This document shows positions 19,592 to 27,408 of a stretch of 64,000 bases of DNA, in pieces (position 1 is the stretch's first letter; each line of letters starts with the position of its first letter). A model generated the notes under the pieces. It did not search any database. It saw only the letters and a list, made by a program, of their open reading frames with translations, and was not told the DNA's origin. A program made the position numbers and the translations under genes. The stretch is from Subtercola vilae (GTDB taxonomy: Bacteria; Actinomycetota; Actinomycetes; Actinomycetales; Microbacteriaceae), in the NCBI RefSeq assembly GCF_004923255.1, contig NZ_QYRT01000018.1, positions 1 through 64,000 on the forward strand, written 5' to 3'.

Positions 19592-20461
19592 ATGACCCAC
19601 GAGTATCAGGCGGCAATCGTCGGCGGTGGCCCTGCGGGGTTGCAGGCGGCACTCACCCTCGGGCGGATGCATGTCGACACGGTCGTGTTCGACGATGCAC
19701 GCTACCGCAATGCTTCATCGGTGCGAATGGGCAATGTGCTCGGGTGGCAGAAAGCAACGCCCGAGGCCCTGCGGTCGGCTGCGCACGCCGACCTCGCCAC
19801 TTATCCCTGGGTGCGGGTGGTTCGCGAGCGAGTGGAGTCTGCTCGGTGGAACGGGCCGGGTCTGGTGCTTGCCGCAGCAGGCTCGCAGTGGCGGGTCGAA
19901 CGTCTCCTGATCACCAGCGGCGTCGAAGACCACCTGCTGCCCATCCCGGGCCTCCGCGAGCTGTGGGGTGACGTTGTGCTCCCGTGCCCGTACTGCCACG
20001 GGCACGAGTTCGCGCCCGGCCCGATCGCGGTTATCTCCGATGGAAGTCACGCCGAGCACGTCAGCGGCCTGTTACGCGGGCTGTCGTCTGTCGTGCCAGT
20101 CTTCGCGCCGGGAGAGGTGGCGGCGGTCACCCGCTCGCCTTCGGGGGTGAGCATCGTGTTGCGCGGCGGCGGGGTCGTCGAGGCGGCGTGCGTGTTCATT
20201 CCGCCGAACGCCGCTCCGCGCTCCGCAATCGCCGACGATCTCAGCGTTCACTGCGGCCCCGGCGGTATCGCAGTTGACGCCCTCGGGCGCACCAGCCGAG
20301 CCGGTGTGTGGGCGGCGGGCGATGTCGCAGAGCGAGCTGATCTGAGAATCCCGGCCGCCGTCATCACCGCCATGGCGTCGGGGCTCACCGCGGCCGCTGA
20401 CATCGCCGCTTCGGTCGCCACAGCCCGAGTCGAGCGCCTGTCAAGCTCAGAGCGCGAGTGA
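19592..20461 (+). CDS. NAD(P)/FAD-dependent oxidoreductase, thioredoxin-reductase-like
   Basis: A 289-residue flavoprotein disulfide-reductase-like enzyme. N-terminal FAD-binding Rossmann motif AIVGGGPAGLQAALTLGRM, a redox-active CxxC in the setting VLPCPYCHGHEFA at about residues 129-138, a short NAD(P)-binding middle and the C-terminal VWAAGDVAERADLRIPAAV motif that closes the FAD site. The CPYCHGHE form is typical of a TrxR-like subgroup distinct from true TrxB and often of unknown partner. Sits between smpB and ssrA, ending convergently with an SDR gene (15 bp overlap). Confidence 0.85.
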   Translation: MTHEYQAAIVGGGPAGLQAALTLGRMHVDTVVFDDARYRNASSVRMGNVLGWQKATPEALRSAAHADLATYPWVRVVRERVESARWNGPGLVLAAAGSQWRVERLLITSGVEDHLLPIPGLRELWGDVVLPCPYCHGHEFAPGPIAVISDGSHAEHVSGLLRGLSSVVPVFAPGEVAAVTRSPSGVSIVLRGGGVVEAACVFIPPNAAPRSAIADDLSVHCGPGGIAVDALGRTSRAGVWAAGDVAERADLRIPAAVITAMASGLTAAADIAASVATARVERLSSSERE

Positions 20462-21376
20462 CTGGCCCGTCATCGTTTCTGCTCGTGACCAGAGCACGCC
20501 CGCCGTGCGGATGTCGCGGGCACGGTTGCGAGCCTCGACAACGGTGGGTTCACCCTTCAGCTGGCGCCAGCCGTCGGGGCCCCAGTACTCGCCGCCCTCG
20601 GCGAGGGGGTCTGCGGCGGCCCGCACGATGGGCAGGGCGCCGGCGTCTTTGCCCTGCGCGAAAGGGCTGAGCGCGGTGCGACGCAGCGGGTCGTAGCGCC
20701 GGGCGTTGGCGATGCCGGGTCGTGACGCGCCGAGGCCGTCGAGAGCGAACCCGGGGTGCGCCACGAGGCTGCGCGTCGGCAGGCCGGCCGCGCGAAGGCG
20801 GCGGTCGAGCTCGAAGCCGAGCAGCATGACGGCGAGCTTCGAGCGGCCATACGCGCGAAAGCTGCGGTAGTCGTCTTCGCTCATCAGGTCGTTCAGATCG
20901 AGCTCGAAGAATTCGTGGCTGATGCTGCCGAGCGACACCACGCGGGAGCCCTCGGTGGCGGCCAGCGCGGGCATCAGCTGGGCGATGAGGGCGAAGTGGC
21001 CGAGAACGTTGGTGCCGAACATCTGCTCGAAGCCGTCATCGGTGTAGCCGAGATCTGACGACCCCAGAACGCCGGCGTTCGCGATGAGACCATCGATGGG
21101 GGAGTCGCCGAGCTGCCGGGCTGCTGCTGCCACCGATTCCAGGTTGGCGAGGTTCAGCTTGACCCAGCTCACGTCACCTCGCGGTGCGCGCGACAGAATC
21201 GACGCGATGGCAGAGGTGGCTTTCTGCTCGTTGCGCGCCGCGATGACCACCGACGCCCCGCGCCGGGCCAGAAATTCGCTCGCCCAGTAACCGAGGCCTG
21301 CGGTGCCCCCCGTGACGATGAAACGTTTGCCGACCAACGAGGGCAGCCGTGCCGGGGTCCAGTGCGTTGTGCTCAT
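20447..21376 (-). CDS. Short-chain dehydrogenase/reductase (retinol-dehydrogenase-like)
   Basis: A 309-residue NAD(P)-dependent oxidoreductase. Classic SDR N-terminus FIVTGGTAGLGYWASEFLARRG (TGxxxGxG), NAG motif in IANAGVLGS, catalytic Ser in RVVSLGSISHE and the YxxxK pair in YGRSKLAVMLL. The extended C-terminus is like that of protochlorophyllide/retinol dehydrogenase-type SDRs. Substrate unknown. It reads toward the flavoprotein gene and away from ssrA. Confidence 0.87.
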   Translation of the reverse strand: MSTTHWTPARLPSLVGKRFIVTGGTAGLGYWASEFLARRGASVVIAARNEQKATSAIASILSRAPRGDVSWVKLNLANLESVAAAARQLGDSPIDGLIANAGVLGSSDLGYTDDGFEQMFGTNVLGHFALIAQLMPALAATEGSRVVSLGSISHEFFELDLNDLMSEDDYRSFRAYGRSKLAVMLLGFELDRRLRAAGLPTRSLVAHPGFALDGLGASRPGIANARRYDPLRRTALSPFAQGKDAGALPIVRAAADPLAEGGEYWGPDGWRQLKGEPTVVEARNRARDIRTAGVLWSRAETMTGQSLAL

Positions 21377-21471
21377 GTGATCGACATTATCCGAGCATGC
21401 AGAACGAAGGGGCCGAGCGGCGGGTGCTTGCGCGAACCGGGCACACTGTGCAGTGCAGGCGAAGTTCGGGC

Positions 21472-21504
21472 TATACTAGAGGGCTGCATCCGGTTGCCGG
21501 ATGC
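21472..21504 (+). promoter_or_regulatory. Likely ssrA promoter -10 and adjacent GCATCCGG hairpin
   Basis: TATACT at 21472-21477 is a near-consensus -10 box about 95 bases before the mature tmRNA; no clear -35 is visible. Just after it is a perfect 8-bp hairpin GCATCCGG-ttg-CCGGATGC (21486-21504), which would lie at the start of the precursor transcript. The hairpin is seen directly; promoter function is inferred. Confidence 0.5.
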
Positions 21505-21571
21505 TCGAACGAAGTCGGCTCGCCCGGCCTTCGTGTTCACAACTCAACAGCGTGCGATAGTGGCTCACCAG

Positions 21572-21967
21572 GGGGATGATCGGTTTCGACATTGCCTGAG
21601 TGAGTGTGAGAAGCGGGCCGAGAACGCACGGTTATCTCGTTAACGATCCGTGCAAATTATAAGTGCCGATAAAAACAGCACTGTTGCTGCTAAGTCGACT
21701 TTCGCCCTCGCGGCCTAAGTCTCTTCTTAGCTACATATAGCAACCGTCAGACTGGGAATGCTCTCTACCCAGACCCTGGCGTAATTTAGAGAGATTGCTC
21801 CGACTCTGAGTCTCAGGGTGTCGGAGGACATGCACTGAGGCTGGGCTTGTCGGATTAGGTGCCAGTGGCACATTCCGGAGCCGAGTAGAACGCTTTCACT
21901 GGCTACACCCGTAGAAGGCACATGACCACAGCAGTGGACGGGGGTTCAATTCCCCCCATCTCCACCA
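21572..21967 (+). ncRNA. ssrA: Transfer-messenger RNA (tmRNA)
   Basis: Rescues stalled ribosomes with SmpB. The 5' end GGGGATGATCGGTTTCGAC pairs with the 3' end CATCTCCACCA, and the T-arm GGGGTTCAATTCCCC is present, giving a complete tRNA-like domain with encoded CCA. The tag frame runs 21665-21718 and ends in TAA: ADKNSTVAAKSTFALAA, with the ALAA degron expected for ClpXP. The usual pseudoknot-rich body follows. Length about 396 nt, normal for the family. Confidence 0.96.
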
Positions 21968-21984
21968 CCGGCCACTGTCGCACG

Positions 21985-22038
21985 CTGTTCGAGTCGTTCC
22001 GGCTGTTCGAGTCGTTCTGGCTGTGTGGGCCGTTCCGG
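21985..22038. repeat. Three 18-bp tandem repeats immediately downstream of ssrA
   Basis: Units CTGTTCGAGTCGTTCCGG, then one with a single change (TCTGG), then a more diverged third copy; a partial fourth follows. They begin 18 bases after the tmRNA 3' end. No terminator with a T-run is visible between ssrA and the cupin gene, so the repeats may sit in the 3' trailer. Confidence 0.8.
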
Positions 22039-22120
22039 CTGTTGGCGTCACCAAAAGGGGCCCCCGCCGGCTCACCTCACGTTATCGCGAGTTCATGTCT
22101 ATTGCGATAAACACTCAGTT

Positions 22121-22489
22121 TCAAGACTGCGTGATTCTGTCGTGGTGGTGAGTTTCCGGGCTGCCCGGGATGAGTTCGGGGCTCTGGTTGGGGGCCGCGA
22201 GAAAGTAACCCAGAAAGGTGACGCCCTCCGCGGTGGCGTCGAACCTATCGATCAGCACGTCGGCGGGCTCGTAGAACACGTCACCGGCGCGGAGGATGGT
22301 TTCTGCGCCTCCGTCGACCTGGAAGACGACCGAGCCCGATTCGACTGACCCGAAGACAGGCGTGTTGTGGTGGTGCGCACCCCCGGCAACGTTCGGCTGC
22401 AGGGTGATGCGGCGAATGTGCACGGCGCCGAGGGCACGGTTGTCGAGAGGTTGCTGGAGCAGGGTGAGTCGAACGATTGGTTCTGGCAT
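22121..22489 (-). CDS. Cupin-fold protein
   Basis: A 122-residue single-domain cupin. It carries the metal-ligand motif region GGAHHHNTPVFGSVESGSV (motif 1) and GDVFYEPADVLIDRFDA (motif 2), like small cupins that bind a metal and a sugar or aromatic ligand. The start MPEPIVRLTLLQQ was chosen because the 14 residues of a longer ORF (to 22531) look non-coding. Last gene of a leftward set VOC-EVE-cupin; enzymatic role not known. Confidence 0.8.
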   Translation of the reverse strand: MPEPIVRLTLLQQPLDNRALGAVHIRRITLQPNVAGGAHHHNTPVFGSVESGSVVFQVDGGAETILRAGDVFYEPADVLIDRFDATAEGVTFLGYFLAAPNQSPELIPGSPETHHHDRITQS

Positions 22490-22543
22490 GCTCTGATTCT
22501 GCCGGAGGGGAGCCCATCTCGCTTGATGCATCGTGCCGTTCGG

Positions 22544-22984
22544 CTACGCGGGTGGGGCGACCTCCATCGCGGTTGTGATGGTGCGGTAGTCGGCTTCGGG
22601 AATCGTGAACAGACCGCGCCGAAAAGGGAAGCCCCAGTGCGACGGGTCAGGGATGAACGACAGCTGAGACACCAGAGGTTTCGCGTCTACTCGACGGCAC
22701 GGTTCGAAGCGCGCGGCGAGCCGCCAGGGGTGAAAGTCGTCGCTCACGATCGCTTGGTACGGCTCTTCGCCGATGATGATGGCGATCGCCGTGAACTGCT
22801 GAACGGGCGAGCCGCCGTGCAACGCGGTGCGAGGGGAGTAGAAGATCATGCCGTCACCCACCCGCGGGCGGCGAAGCCGGGTGTTGGCTCCGTGGTCGGC
22901 CTGTGTGAAGCCGCCGGCGGCAGCGCCCTCAACGTGGTCGAGGCTGACGGTGTTGATCCAGAACTGGCGCTCAGGCCCGGTCAT
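22544..22984 (-). CDS. EVE domain-containing protein
   Basis: A 146-residue protein that matches the small EVE (UPF0310) family: FWINTVSLDHVEGAAAGGFTQADHG, RVGDGMIFYSPRTALHGGSPVQQFTAIA and HPWRLAARFEP are its usual blocks. EVE domains are structurally related to PUA/YTH domains and may bind modified bases or nucleotides. It overlaps the upstream VOC gene by 14 bp, indicating co-translation. Confidence 0.88.
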   Translation of the reverse strand: MTGPERQFWINTVSLDHVEGAAAGGFTQADHGANTRLRRPRVGDGMIFYSPRTALHGGSPVQQFTAIAIIIGEEPYQAIVSDDFHPWRLAARFEPCRRVDAKPLVSQLSFIPDPSHWGFPFRRGLFTIPEADYRTITTAMEVAPPA

Positions 22985-23336
22985 GGAGGGTCACGTGGTA
23001 GCCGTCGGGGTCGGCGAAGGTGAAGGTGAGACCGAACGGTCCGTCGATCGGTGCCGCGACGATCGGGGTGTCGGCGGCGACCAGAGCGTCGTGGATGGCC
23101 TGGACTTCGGTGGCGTGCATCCAGAGCGCGATACCCTGGCCCGGCTGCGACAGCGCGTCGAGATCGACCCCGGGCAGTACGCCGCGAACGGCGAAGGCGA
23201 CCGGTTTGGTGTCGAACACCACCGCGTGGGGCGGCCCGGCTTGACGAGTGAGCCCGAGAAACGTCTCGTAGAACTCCGCGGAGCGGTGCATGTCGCGCAC
23301 CTGCAGTGAAATGAAGTCGGGGCCGGTCACGGGCAT
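22971..23336 (-). CDS. VOC (glyoxalase/bleomycin-resistance) superfamily protein
   Basis: A 121-residue protein with two beta-alpha-beta-beta-beta modules: FISLQVRDMHRSAEFYETFLG in the first and IALWMHATEVQAIHDALVAADT then FTFADPDGYHVTLHD in the second. Such proteins are metal-dependent dioxygenases, isomerases or antibiotic-binding proteins; this one cannot be placed further. A strong AGGAGA site precedes the ATG. Divergent from a MarR regulator whose twin operators lie in the 64-bp spacer. Confidence 0.88.
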   Translation of the reverse strand: MPVTGPDFISLQVRDMHRSAEFYETFLGLTRQAGPPHAVVFDTKPVAFAVRGVLPGVDLDALSQPGQGIALWMHATEVQAIHDALVAADTPIVAAPIDGPFGLTFTFADPDGYHVTLHDRA

Positions 23337-23357
23337 CAGATGTTCTCCTCTGGGTTG

Positions 23358-23373
23358 TGTCAGCTAACTGACA
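23358..23373. promoter_or_regulatory. Palindromic operator 1, VOC-side (TGTCAG-ctaa-CTGACA)
   Basis: Perfect 6-bp inverted repeat with a 4-base spacer, 22 bases upstream of the VOC start. Identical arms recur at 23386-23401. Very likely a MarR-family binding site controlling the leftward VOC-EVE-cupin genes. Confidence 0.75.
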
Positions 23374-23385
23374 CCGATGATTCTA

Positions 23386-23401
23386 TGTCAGAATACTGAC
23401 A
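23386..23401. promoter_or_regulatory. Palindromic operator 2, MarR-side (TGTCAG-aata-CTGACA)
   Basis: Second copy of the same perfect inverted repeat, 28 bp from the first (centre to centre), ending on the A of the marR start codon at 23401. Binding here would block initiation of marR itself, so autorepression is the natural reading. Confidence 0.75.
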
Positions 23402-23904
23402 TGAGTCAAAGCGCCATCACTCCGGGCGGCACGTCGTCGAGCGACGCTGACCGCGGTGAAACGAACTCCGAAAGAGCCGGGCTCGACCTTGATGCGTCAC
23501 TCGGGTATCTGCTCAAGCAGGCGGCAAGCGTGTTGCACACGGCGATGGATGCTGTACTGCGGCCGCTCGGAATGACAATCACCCACTACGCCTGCCTCGA
23601 GCTGCTCGCGCAGCGCCCCGGACTCTCGAACTCCGACCTCGCGCGCGGCACCTTCGTGACCCGCCAGTCGATGAACACCCTGCTGCGGGCAATGGAACGC
23701 GACGGTCTCGTGAGCAGGCCCGCCCAGCCGCCTGTTGGGCGCATCCTGCCCGCCGAGCTGACCGAGCTCGGCCACCGACAGCTCGCGACCGCCAGTGCTG
23801 CCGTGAAGACGGTCGAACTGCGCATGAGAAGCAAACTCGACGCCGAGCAGCAGAGCGAACTGCGGCACCACCTCAGAAGCAGTATCGACGCGCTGACAGA
23901 GTAG
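23401..23904 (+). CDS. MarR family transcriptional regulator
   Basis: A 167-residue winged-helix dimeric regulator. N-terminal polar tail of about 25 residues, dimerisation helix (LGYLLKQAASVLHTAMDAVL), recognition region LSNSDLARGTFVTRQSMNTLLRAMERDGLVSRPAQPPVGRILPAELTELG and a C-terminal helix. Start at ATG 23401 rather than 23377, since the earlier one would cover the operator. Likely represses itself and the divergent VOC operon in response to a small phenolic or electrophilic ligand, as in the family. Confidence 0.9.
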   Translation: MSQSAITPGGTSSSDADRGETNSERAGLDLDASLGYLLKQAASVLHTAMDAVLRPLGMTITHYACLELLAQRPGLSNSDLARGTFVTRQSMNTLLRAMERDGLVSRPAQPPVGRILPAELTELGHRQLATASAAVKTVELRMRSKLDAEQQSELRHHLRSSIDALTE

Positions 23905-23940
23905 TGGGCGCGCGGGTTTCGCCTCGCGGCGGGCGCGTTT

Positions 23941-24270
23941 TCAGTGAAGGTAGTGAACCACGATGTTGATGATGTACAGAATCGCGGCGATATAACCGAT
24001 GATCATGCCCGCGATGGCAATACCGCGGCCACGCACGGTGCCCTGCTTCACGTCGCGGAGCGCCCGCCGCGCCAGCAGCACGGCGAGAACGCCCAGGATT
24101 CCGAAGACGAACAGGGAGATGCAGGCTATCGCGACGCTGGCCACCGCCTGTTTGCTCAGCGGAATCTCCGACGACGACCCGCCGAAGGCGGGCGTGGCCG
24201 CGGGCATGTTTCGTCGTGGAGTCGGGAGCGGCGGCCGGTCATCCGGTGGGAGCTGGGGCAGGTCTGTCAT
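23941..24270 (-). CDS. DUF4190 family small membrane protein
   Basis: A 109-residue protein: Pro-rich cytoplasmic head (about 1-40) then two membrane segments, VASVAIACISLFVFGILGVLAVLLA and GIAIAGMIIGYIAAILYIINIVV, separated by RRALRDVKQGTVRGRG. This two-helix pattern with the intervening A-x-R-x-I-K-like loop is that of DUF4190 proteins. Function unknown. Confidence 0.82.
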   Translation of the reverse strand: MTDLPQLPPDDRPPLPTPRRNMPAATPAFGGSSSEIPLSKQAVASVAIACISLFVFGILGVLAVLLARRALRDVKQGTVRGRGIAIAGMIIGYIAAILYIINIVVHYLH

Positions 24271-24674
24271 CGGTCGGCTCTCTTCGCCGCGACATCGCGC
24301 GCCGAGATACTCACTCTATTCGCAGGTGAACGGGTCTGCGGCCATCGTGAACCGGCGCTATCGGGTCGGTCTGGGTTTCGCCGCAGGGTGGTACATATTC
24401 ATCGTGGGTTTCGCCAAGCGCCTGGGGCGCGTAGCAAAAAACGGAATCGTCGGCCCTGGCTGAAGCCGCGCCAAATGGGGCGGCGGTTTGAACGAGGGCC
24501 GCCGATTGCGGGATACAGGCGCGCAGACCGGCGCCATTGCCCATCAGGAGGCAGGGTTCGAGAAGGTTCTGAAGGCACTCGTCGAGAGCGATGCGGCCAC
24601 GATGAGCACCGTTTCTGCGCTCGAATCGTCGTTGGTTCTCGGCCCTGAGCGACGGGGCAACCATGCCGCCCGGC
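24271..24674. other. 404-bp spacer with no well-supported gene
   Basis: Lies between two leftward genes. It holds one possible 45-residue rightward ORF (24326-24463, listed separately) and, further right, an open frame from about 24488 (FEKVLKALVESDAATMSTVS) whose reading runs into the neighbouring gene's antisense. Neither has a convincing ribosome-binding site. A short inverted GC-rich region occurs near 24465-24510. No tRNA, repeat array or mobile element is visible. Confidence 0.5.
24326..24463 (+). CDS. Possible small hydrophobic protein (45 aa)
   Basis: A GTG-initiated frame encoding VNGSAAIVNRRYRVGLGFAA and on through WYIFIVGFAKRLGRVAKNG, one membrane segment flanked by basic residues. 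The composition is plausible for a small membrane peptide, but no clear Shine-Dalgarno is present and I do not recognise a family. A second GTG at 24347 would give 38 residues. Confidence 0.3.
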   Translation: MNGSAAIVNRRYRVGLGFAAGWYIFIVGFAKRLGRVAKNGIVGPG

Positions 24675-25100
24675 TCAATTCGGTGACGACGCGCCGGGGT
24701 TCTGCGAGCGGTTGTACCGGGCCTGGCCGATGAGCATCTGCAGGTACGCCACCCGGTTCAGGGTGTCGGCTCGCTGCACAGCGCTGTAGACCGGAATCTG
24801 CTCGGTGAATGACTGCTCGCCCGCCTGGATGTGCACGGCGATGTACCCGCTGACCCTGGTCTCTTTCGCCAGCAGGAAGAGCAGGCTGAGTAAGAAGAAC
24901 CAGATGAAGACGATCACCATGACGATGGCCCACGCGGGGGTGTGGGTGGTTGTCGCGGTCTGGTCGTGTGACGTGACGTTGACGTCGGCGAGCGGCCAGC
25001 TGCCGGCGGGTGTGACGACCCAGTAGTCGGTGGCGTTGACGTTGCCGACGCCCACGAGAAACTGGGGAGTGGGGCCCGCCTGGAACGGTTGCAGAGTCAT
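24675..25100 (-). CDS. Single-pass membrane protein of unknown function
   Basis: A 141-residue protein with a polar N-terminal part containing FLVGVGNVNATDYWVVTPAG, one central membrane segment at about 56-78 (AWAIVMVIVFIWFFLLSLLFLLA) and a C-terminal domain (YIAVHIQAGEQSFTEQIPVYS, then TLNRVAYLQMLIGQARY). Homologous-looking proteins are common as unnamed actinobacterial proteins. No functional motif is recognised. Confidence 0.65.
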   Translation of the reverse strand: MTLQPFQAGPTPQFLVGVGNVNATDYWVVTPAGSWPLADVNVTSHDQTATTTHTPAWAIVMVIVFIWFFLLSLLFLLAKETRVSGYIAVHIQAGEQSFTEQIPVYSAVQRADTLNRVAYLQMLIGQARYNRSQNPGASSPN

Positions 25101-25222
25101 GGGGGGAGATTATCGCAATCGCCTCTCGCGTCACGTGACGAACGTCGCCTGCCGTACCCGAAGATGCACGAACCTGTCGCGAAACGTGCGCGTGATCTGG
25201 CCGTGTTAGTGTCGCGGCGAAC

Positions 25223-25252
25223 GCGAACCACAGCGAACCACAGCGAACCACA
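25223..25252. repeat. Three 10-bp tandem repeats (GCGAACCACA) upstream of add
   Basis: Three perfect direct copies, followed by two degenerate ones (GCGCACGAAC, GCGAACGAGA), in the 39-70 bases before the adenosine deaminase start. A 10-bp period places each copy on the same helix face. Confidence 0.8.
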
Positions 25253-25290
25253 GCGCACGAACGCGAACGAGAGCAACGGAGAGAACACGA

Positions 25291-26316
25291 ATGCCCACGC
25301 CCGAATTGACCCGCGACTTTCTGTACGCTCTGCCGAAGTGCGAGCTGCACCTTCACCTCGAAGGCACCCTCGAGCCCGAACTGAAGCTCGAGCTGGCGGT
25401 GCGCAACGGTGTCGACATCGGCCAGAGCACCGTCGACGAGATCACGGCGACCTACCAGTTCGACTCGCTGGCAAGCTTTCTCGGCGTCTACTATCCGGCC
25501 ATGAACGTGCTCGTCGCCGAGCAGGACTTCTACGACCTCGCCATGGCGTACTTCACGCGGGCGGCCGCGAACGGCGTGCGGCACGTCGAAGCGTTCTTCG
25601 ACCCGCAGGCGCACACGTCGCGCGGGGTCGCGATCGACGACGTGATTCTGGGCTACTCCCGGGCGGCTCGGGATGCTGCGGGGCTCGGTGTCTCCGCAGC
25701 GCTCATCCTCTGCTTCCTCCGTGACTTCTCGGCCGAGAGCGCCCTCGCGACCCTGACAAGCGCTCTGCCGTTCGCGGAGCACCTTGTCGGCGTCGGACTC
25801 GACTCCGACGAACGCGACAACCCCCCGGCGAAGTTCGCCGAGGTGTTCGCTCTCGCCCGCGAGGCGGGGCTGAAGCTCACCATGCACTGCGACATCGACC
25901 AGGTGGGCAGTATCGAGAACATCCGGCAAGTGCTCGAAGACATCGGCGTCGACCGCATCGACCACGGAACGAACATCGTCGAGAACCCGGAGCTCGTGGC
26001 ACTGGCTATCGAGCGGGGTGTGGGGTTCACGACGTGCCCGGTGTCGAACAGCTTCGTCTCGGCCGACATGAAGGCCGACGAAATCGTGTCTCTGCTGGCG
26101 CAGGGCGCGAAGGTCATGCTGAACTCTGACGACCCGGCCTACTTCGGCGCCTATGTTGCCGACAACTATGTGGCGTTGGTCGAGAAGGCGGGCCTGTCGC
26201 CCGACGACGTGGTTCGGTTGGCGAAGAACTCCTTCGAGGCGTCGTGGCTGTCGGCCGACGAGAAGCTGCGCTACCTGGCCGAGGTCGACGCTTTTGTGGC
26301 GGCGCGCTCGGTGTAG
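25291..26316 (+). CDS. add: Adenosine deaminase
   Basis: Zn-dependent hydrolytic deamination of adenosine and deoxyadenosine to inosine in purine salvage. The 341-residue TIM-barrel protein has the metal ligands HLHLEG (H20, H22), the substrate-binding HCD segment (LTMHCDIDQVGS), RIDHGTN and the metal/catalytic SDDPAYFG motif. The start MPTPELTRDFLYALPKCELH is at 25291 with AACGGAGAGAAC before it. Monocistronic on its strand; converges on the FUSC gene, which overlaps its 3' end by 46 bp. Confidence 0.94.
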   Translation: MPTPELTRDFLYALPKCELHLHLEGTLEPELKLELAVRNGVDIGQSTVDEITATYQFDSLASFLGVYYPAMNVLVAEQDFYDLAMAYFTRAAANGVRHVEAFFDPQAHTSRGVAIDDVILGYSRAARDAAGLGVSAALILCFLRDFSAESALATLTSALPFAEHLVGVGLDSDERDNPPAKFAEVFALAREAGLKLTMHCDIDQVGSIENIRQVLEDIGVDRIDHGTNIVENPELVALAIERGVGFTTCPVSNSFVSADMKADEIVSLLAQGAKVMLNSDDPAYFGAYVADNYVALVEKAGLSPDDVVRLAKNSFEASWLSADEKLRYLAEVDAFVAARSV

Positions 26317-27401
26317 GCGCCGGGAGGGGTCGTGGCCGGGGAGGTGCGGCGGGAGCGACCGAATGCCAGCCAGTACCCGAGGGCCACGACGATGGCGACG
26401 ACGGTGCCGAGCAGGGTCTCGACCGCGCGGTCTGTGATGAGGGCTGACGTCGAGACTGGATGTGCGAGGCTCACCATGATGAGCGCGAGTGGGGTGACGA
26501 ACACGAGCGCGAACCCGTAGTTGCGCACCACGAAGAGTTCGGCGACGACCTGCAGTGCCGCGACGAGCCCGATGGCCCAGAGACCCGACGGCGCGAAGAG
26601 CAGCAGCACGGAGGCGAGCGCGAGGCCGGCGACGGTTCCGAGAAGGCGGTGTGCCCCGCGCGCGAACGAGTTGCCGAGGTCGATCGCCACGAGGGGCACG
26701 ATCGCAGCGACCATCGACCAGTATGGATGCCCGATACCCAGCCCCGTCGAAAGCGAGCCTGCCAGGGCGGCGGCAACGGCGAACCGCGAAATGTGCCGCA
26801 GCTCGCCGGGTCGCCGAAGTGTAGCGACAATGGCGGAGCGCACCGCGGAGCCCGCCGACTCGCGGCTACTGTTCACCGCACTGGTAGCTCCCCAAGTTGA
26901 ATTTCTGACCTGCCCGGCCCGCACGCGCCCGACCTGACCCACGAGCAGCGCGAAGAGCGCCGCGCCGGCGCTCACGGTGAAGGCCAGGGCGAACTCGTTC
27001 GGCCCGGCCGGCACCGAGGCCACCGAGCAGAGCCCGAAGACGGCGAACAGCGGCCCAGGAGGCGACAGCCGGGCGGCGTCGGAGACGAACGCTACAACCA
27101 AGGCCCACACGGCTGCAACGGCAACGACGGTGTACTCGGGGTTGGGTAGCACGGCGACAACGGCACCGAGCAGCACGCTCGACACCATGATGGCGGCGGC
27201 GATGCCCTGCATGCGCAGACGCGGGGCGTAGGCGGTGTTGCGGCCGTACACCGATGTGAACGCGCCGAATGCGGCAAAGATCGACCACTCGATGTGGCCG
27301 ATCGAGTACAGCACGACGAGCGGAACCAGTACCGACATGCCTGCTCGCACAGCGACCCGGTGTGCGCCCGCGTGAGCGCCGAATTCGAATAGTGACTTCA
27401 T
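26271..27401 (-). CDS. FUSC/aromatic acid exporter family membrane protein
   Basis: A 376-residue inner-membrane protein with two sets of membrane helices (about 15-175 and 220-355) separated by a cytoplasmic segment (SAVNSSRESAGSAVRSAIVAT). The repeated FUSC pattern (FGAFTSVYGRN in the first half, YWSMVAAIVPLVAIDLGNSFARGAHRLLGT in the second) is that of aromatic-acid or fusaric-acid resistance efflux proteins. Divergent from a MarR regulator with a perfect palindrome between them, suggesting ligand-induced export. Confidence 0.87.
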   Translation of the reverse strand: MKSLFEFGAHAGAHRVAVRAGMSVLVPLVVLYSIGHIEWSIFAAFGAFTSVYGRNTAYAPRLRMQGIAAAIMVSSVLLGAVVAVLPNPEYTVVAVAAVWALVVAFVSDAARLSPPGPLFAVFGLCSVASVPAGPNEFALAFTVSAGAALFALLVGQVGRVRAGQVRNSTWGATSAVNSSRESAGSAVRSAIVATLRRPGELRHISRFAVAAALAGSLSTGLGIGHPYWSMVAAIVPLVAIDLGNSFARGAHRLLGTVAGLALASVLLLFAPSGLWAIGLVAALQVVAELFVVRNYGFALVFVTPLALIMVSLAHPVSTSALITDRAVETLLGTVVAIVVALGYWLAFGRSRRTSPATTPPGAYTERAATKASTSAR

Positions 27402-27408
27402 CGAAAAC

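Noticed and set aside
24544-25965. A 473-residue leftward ORF across the small membrane-protein gene and part of add
   Set aside because: Mixed composition from several shadow segments; the true gene in this strand is 24675-25100 in another frame and add is secure on the other strand.
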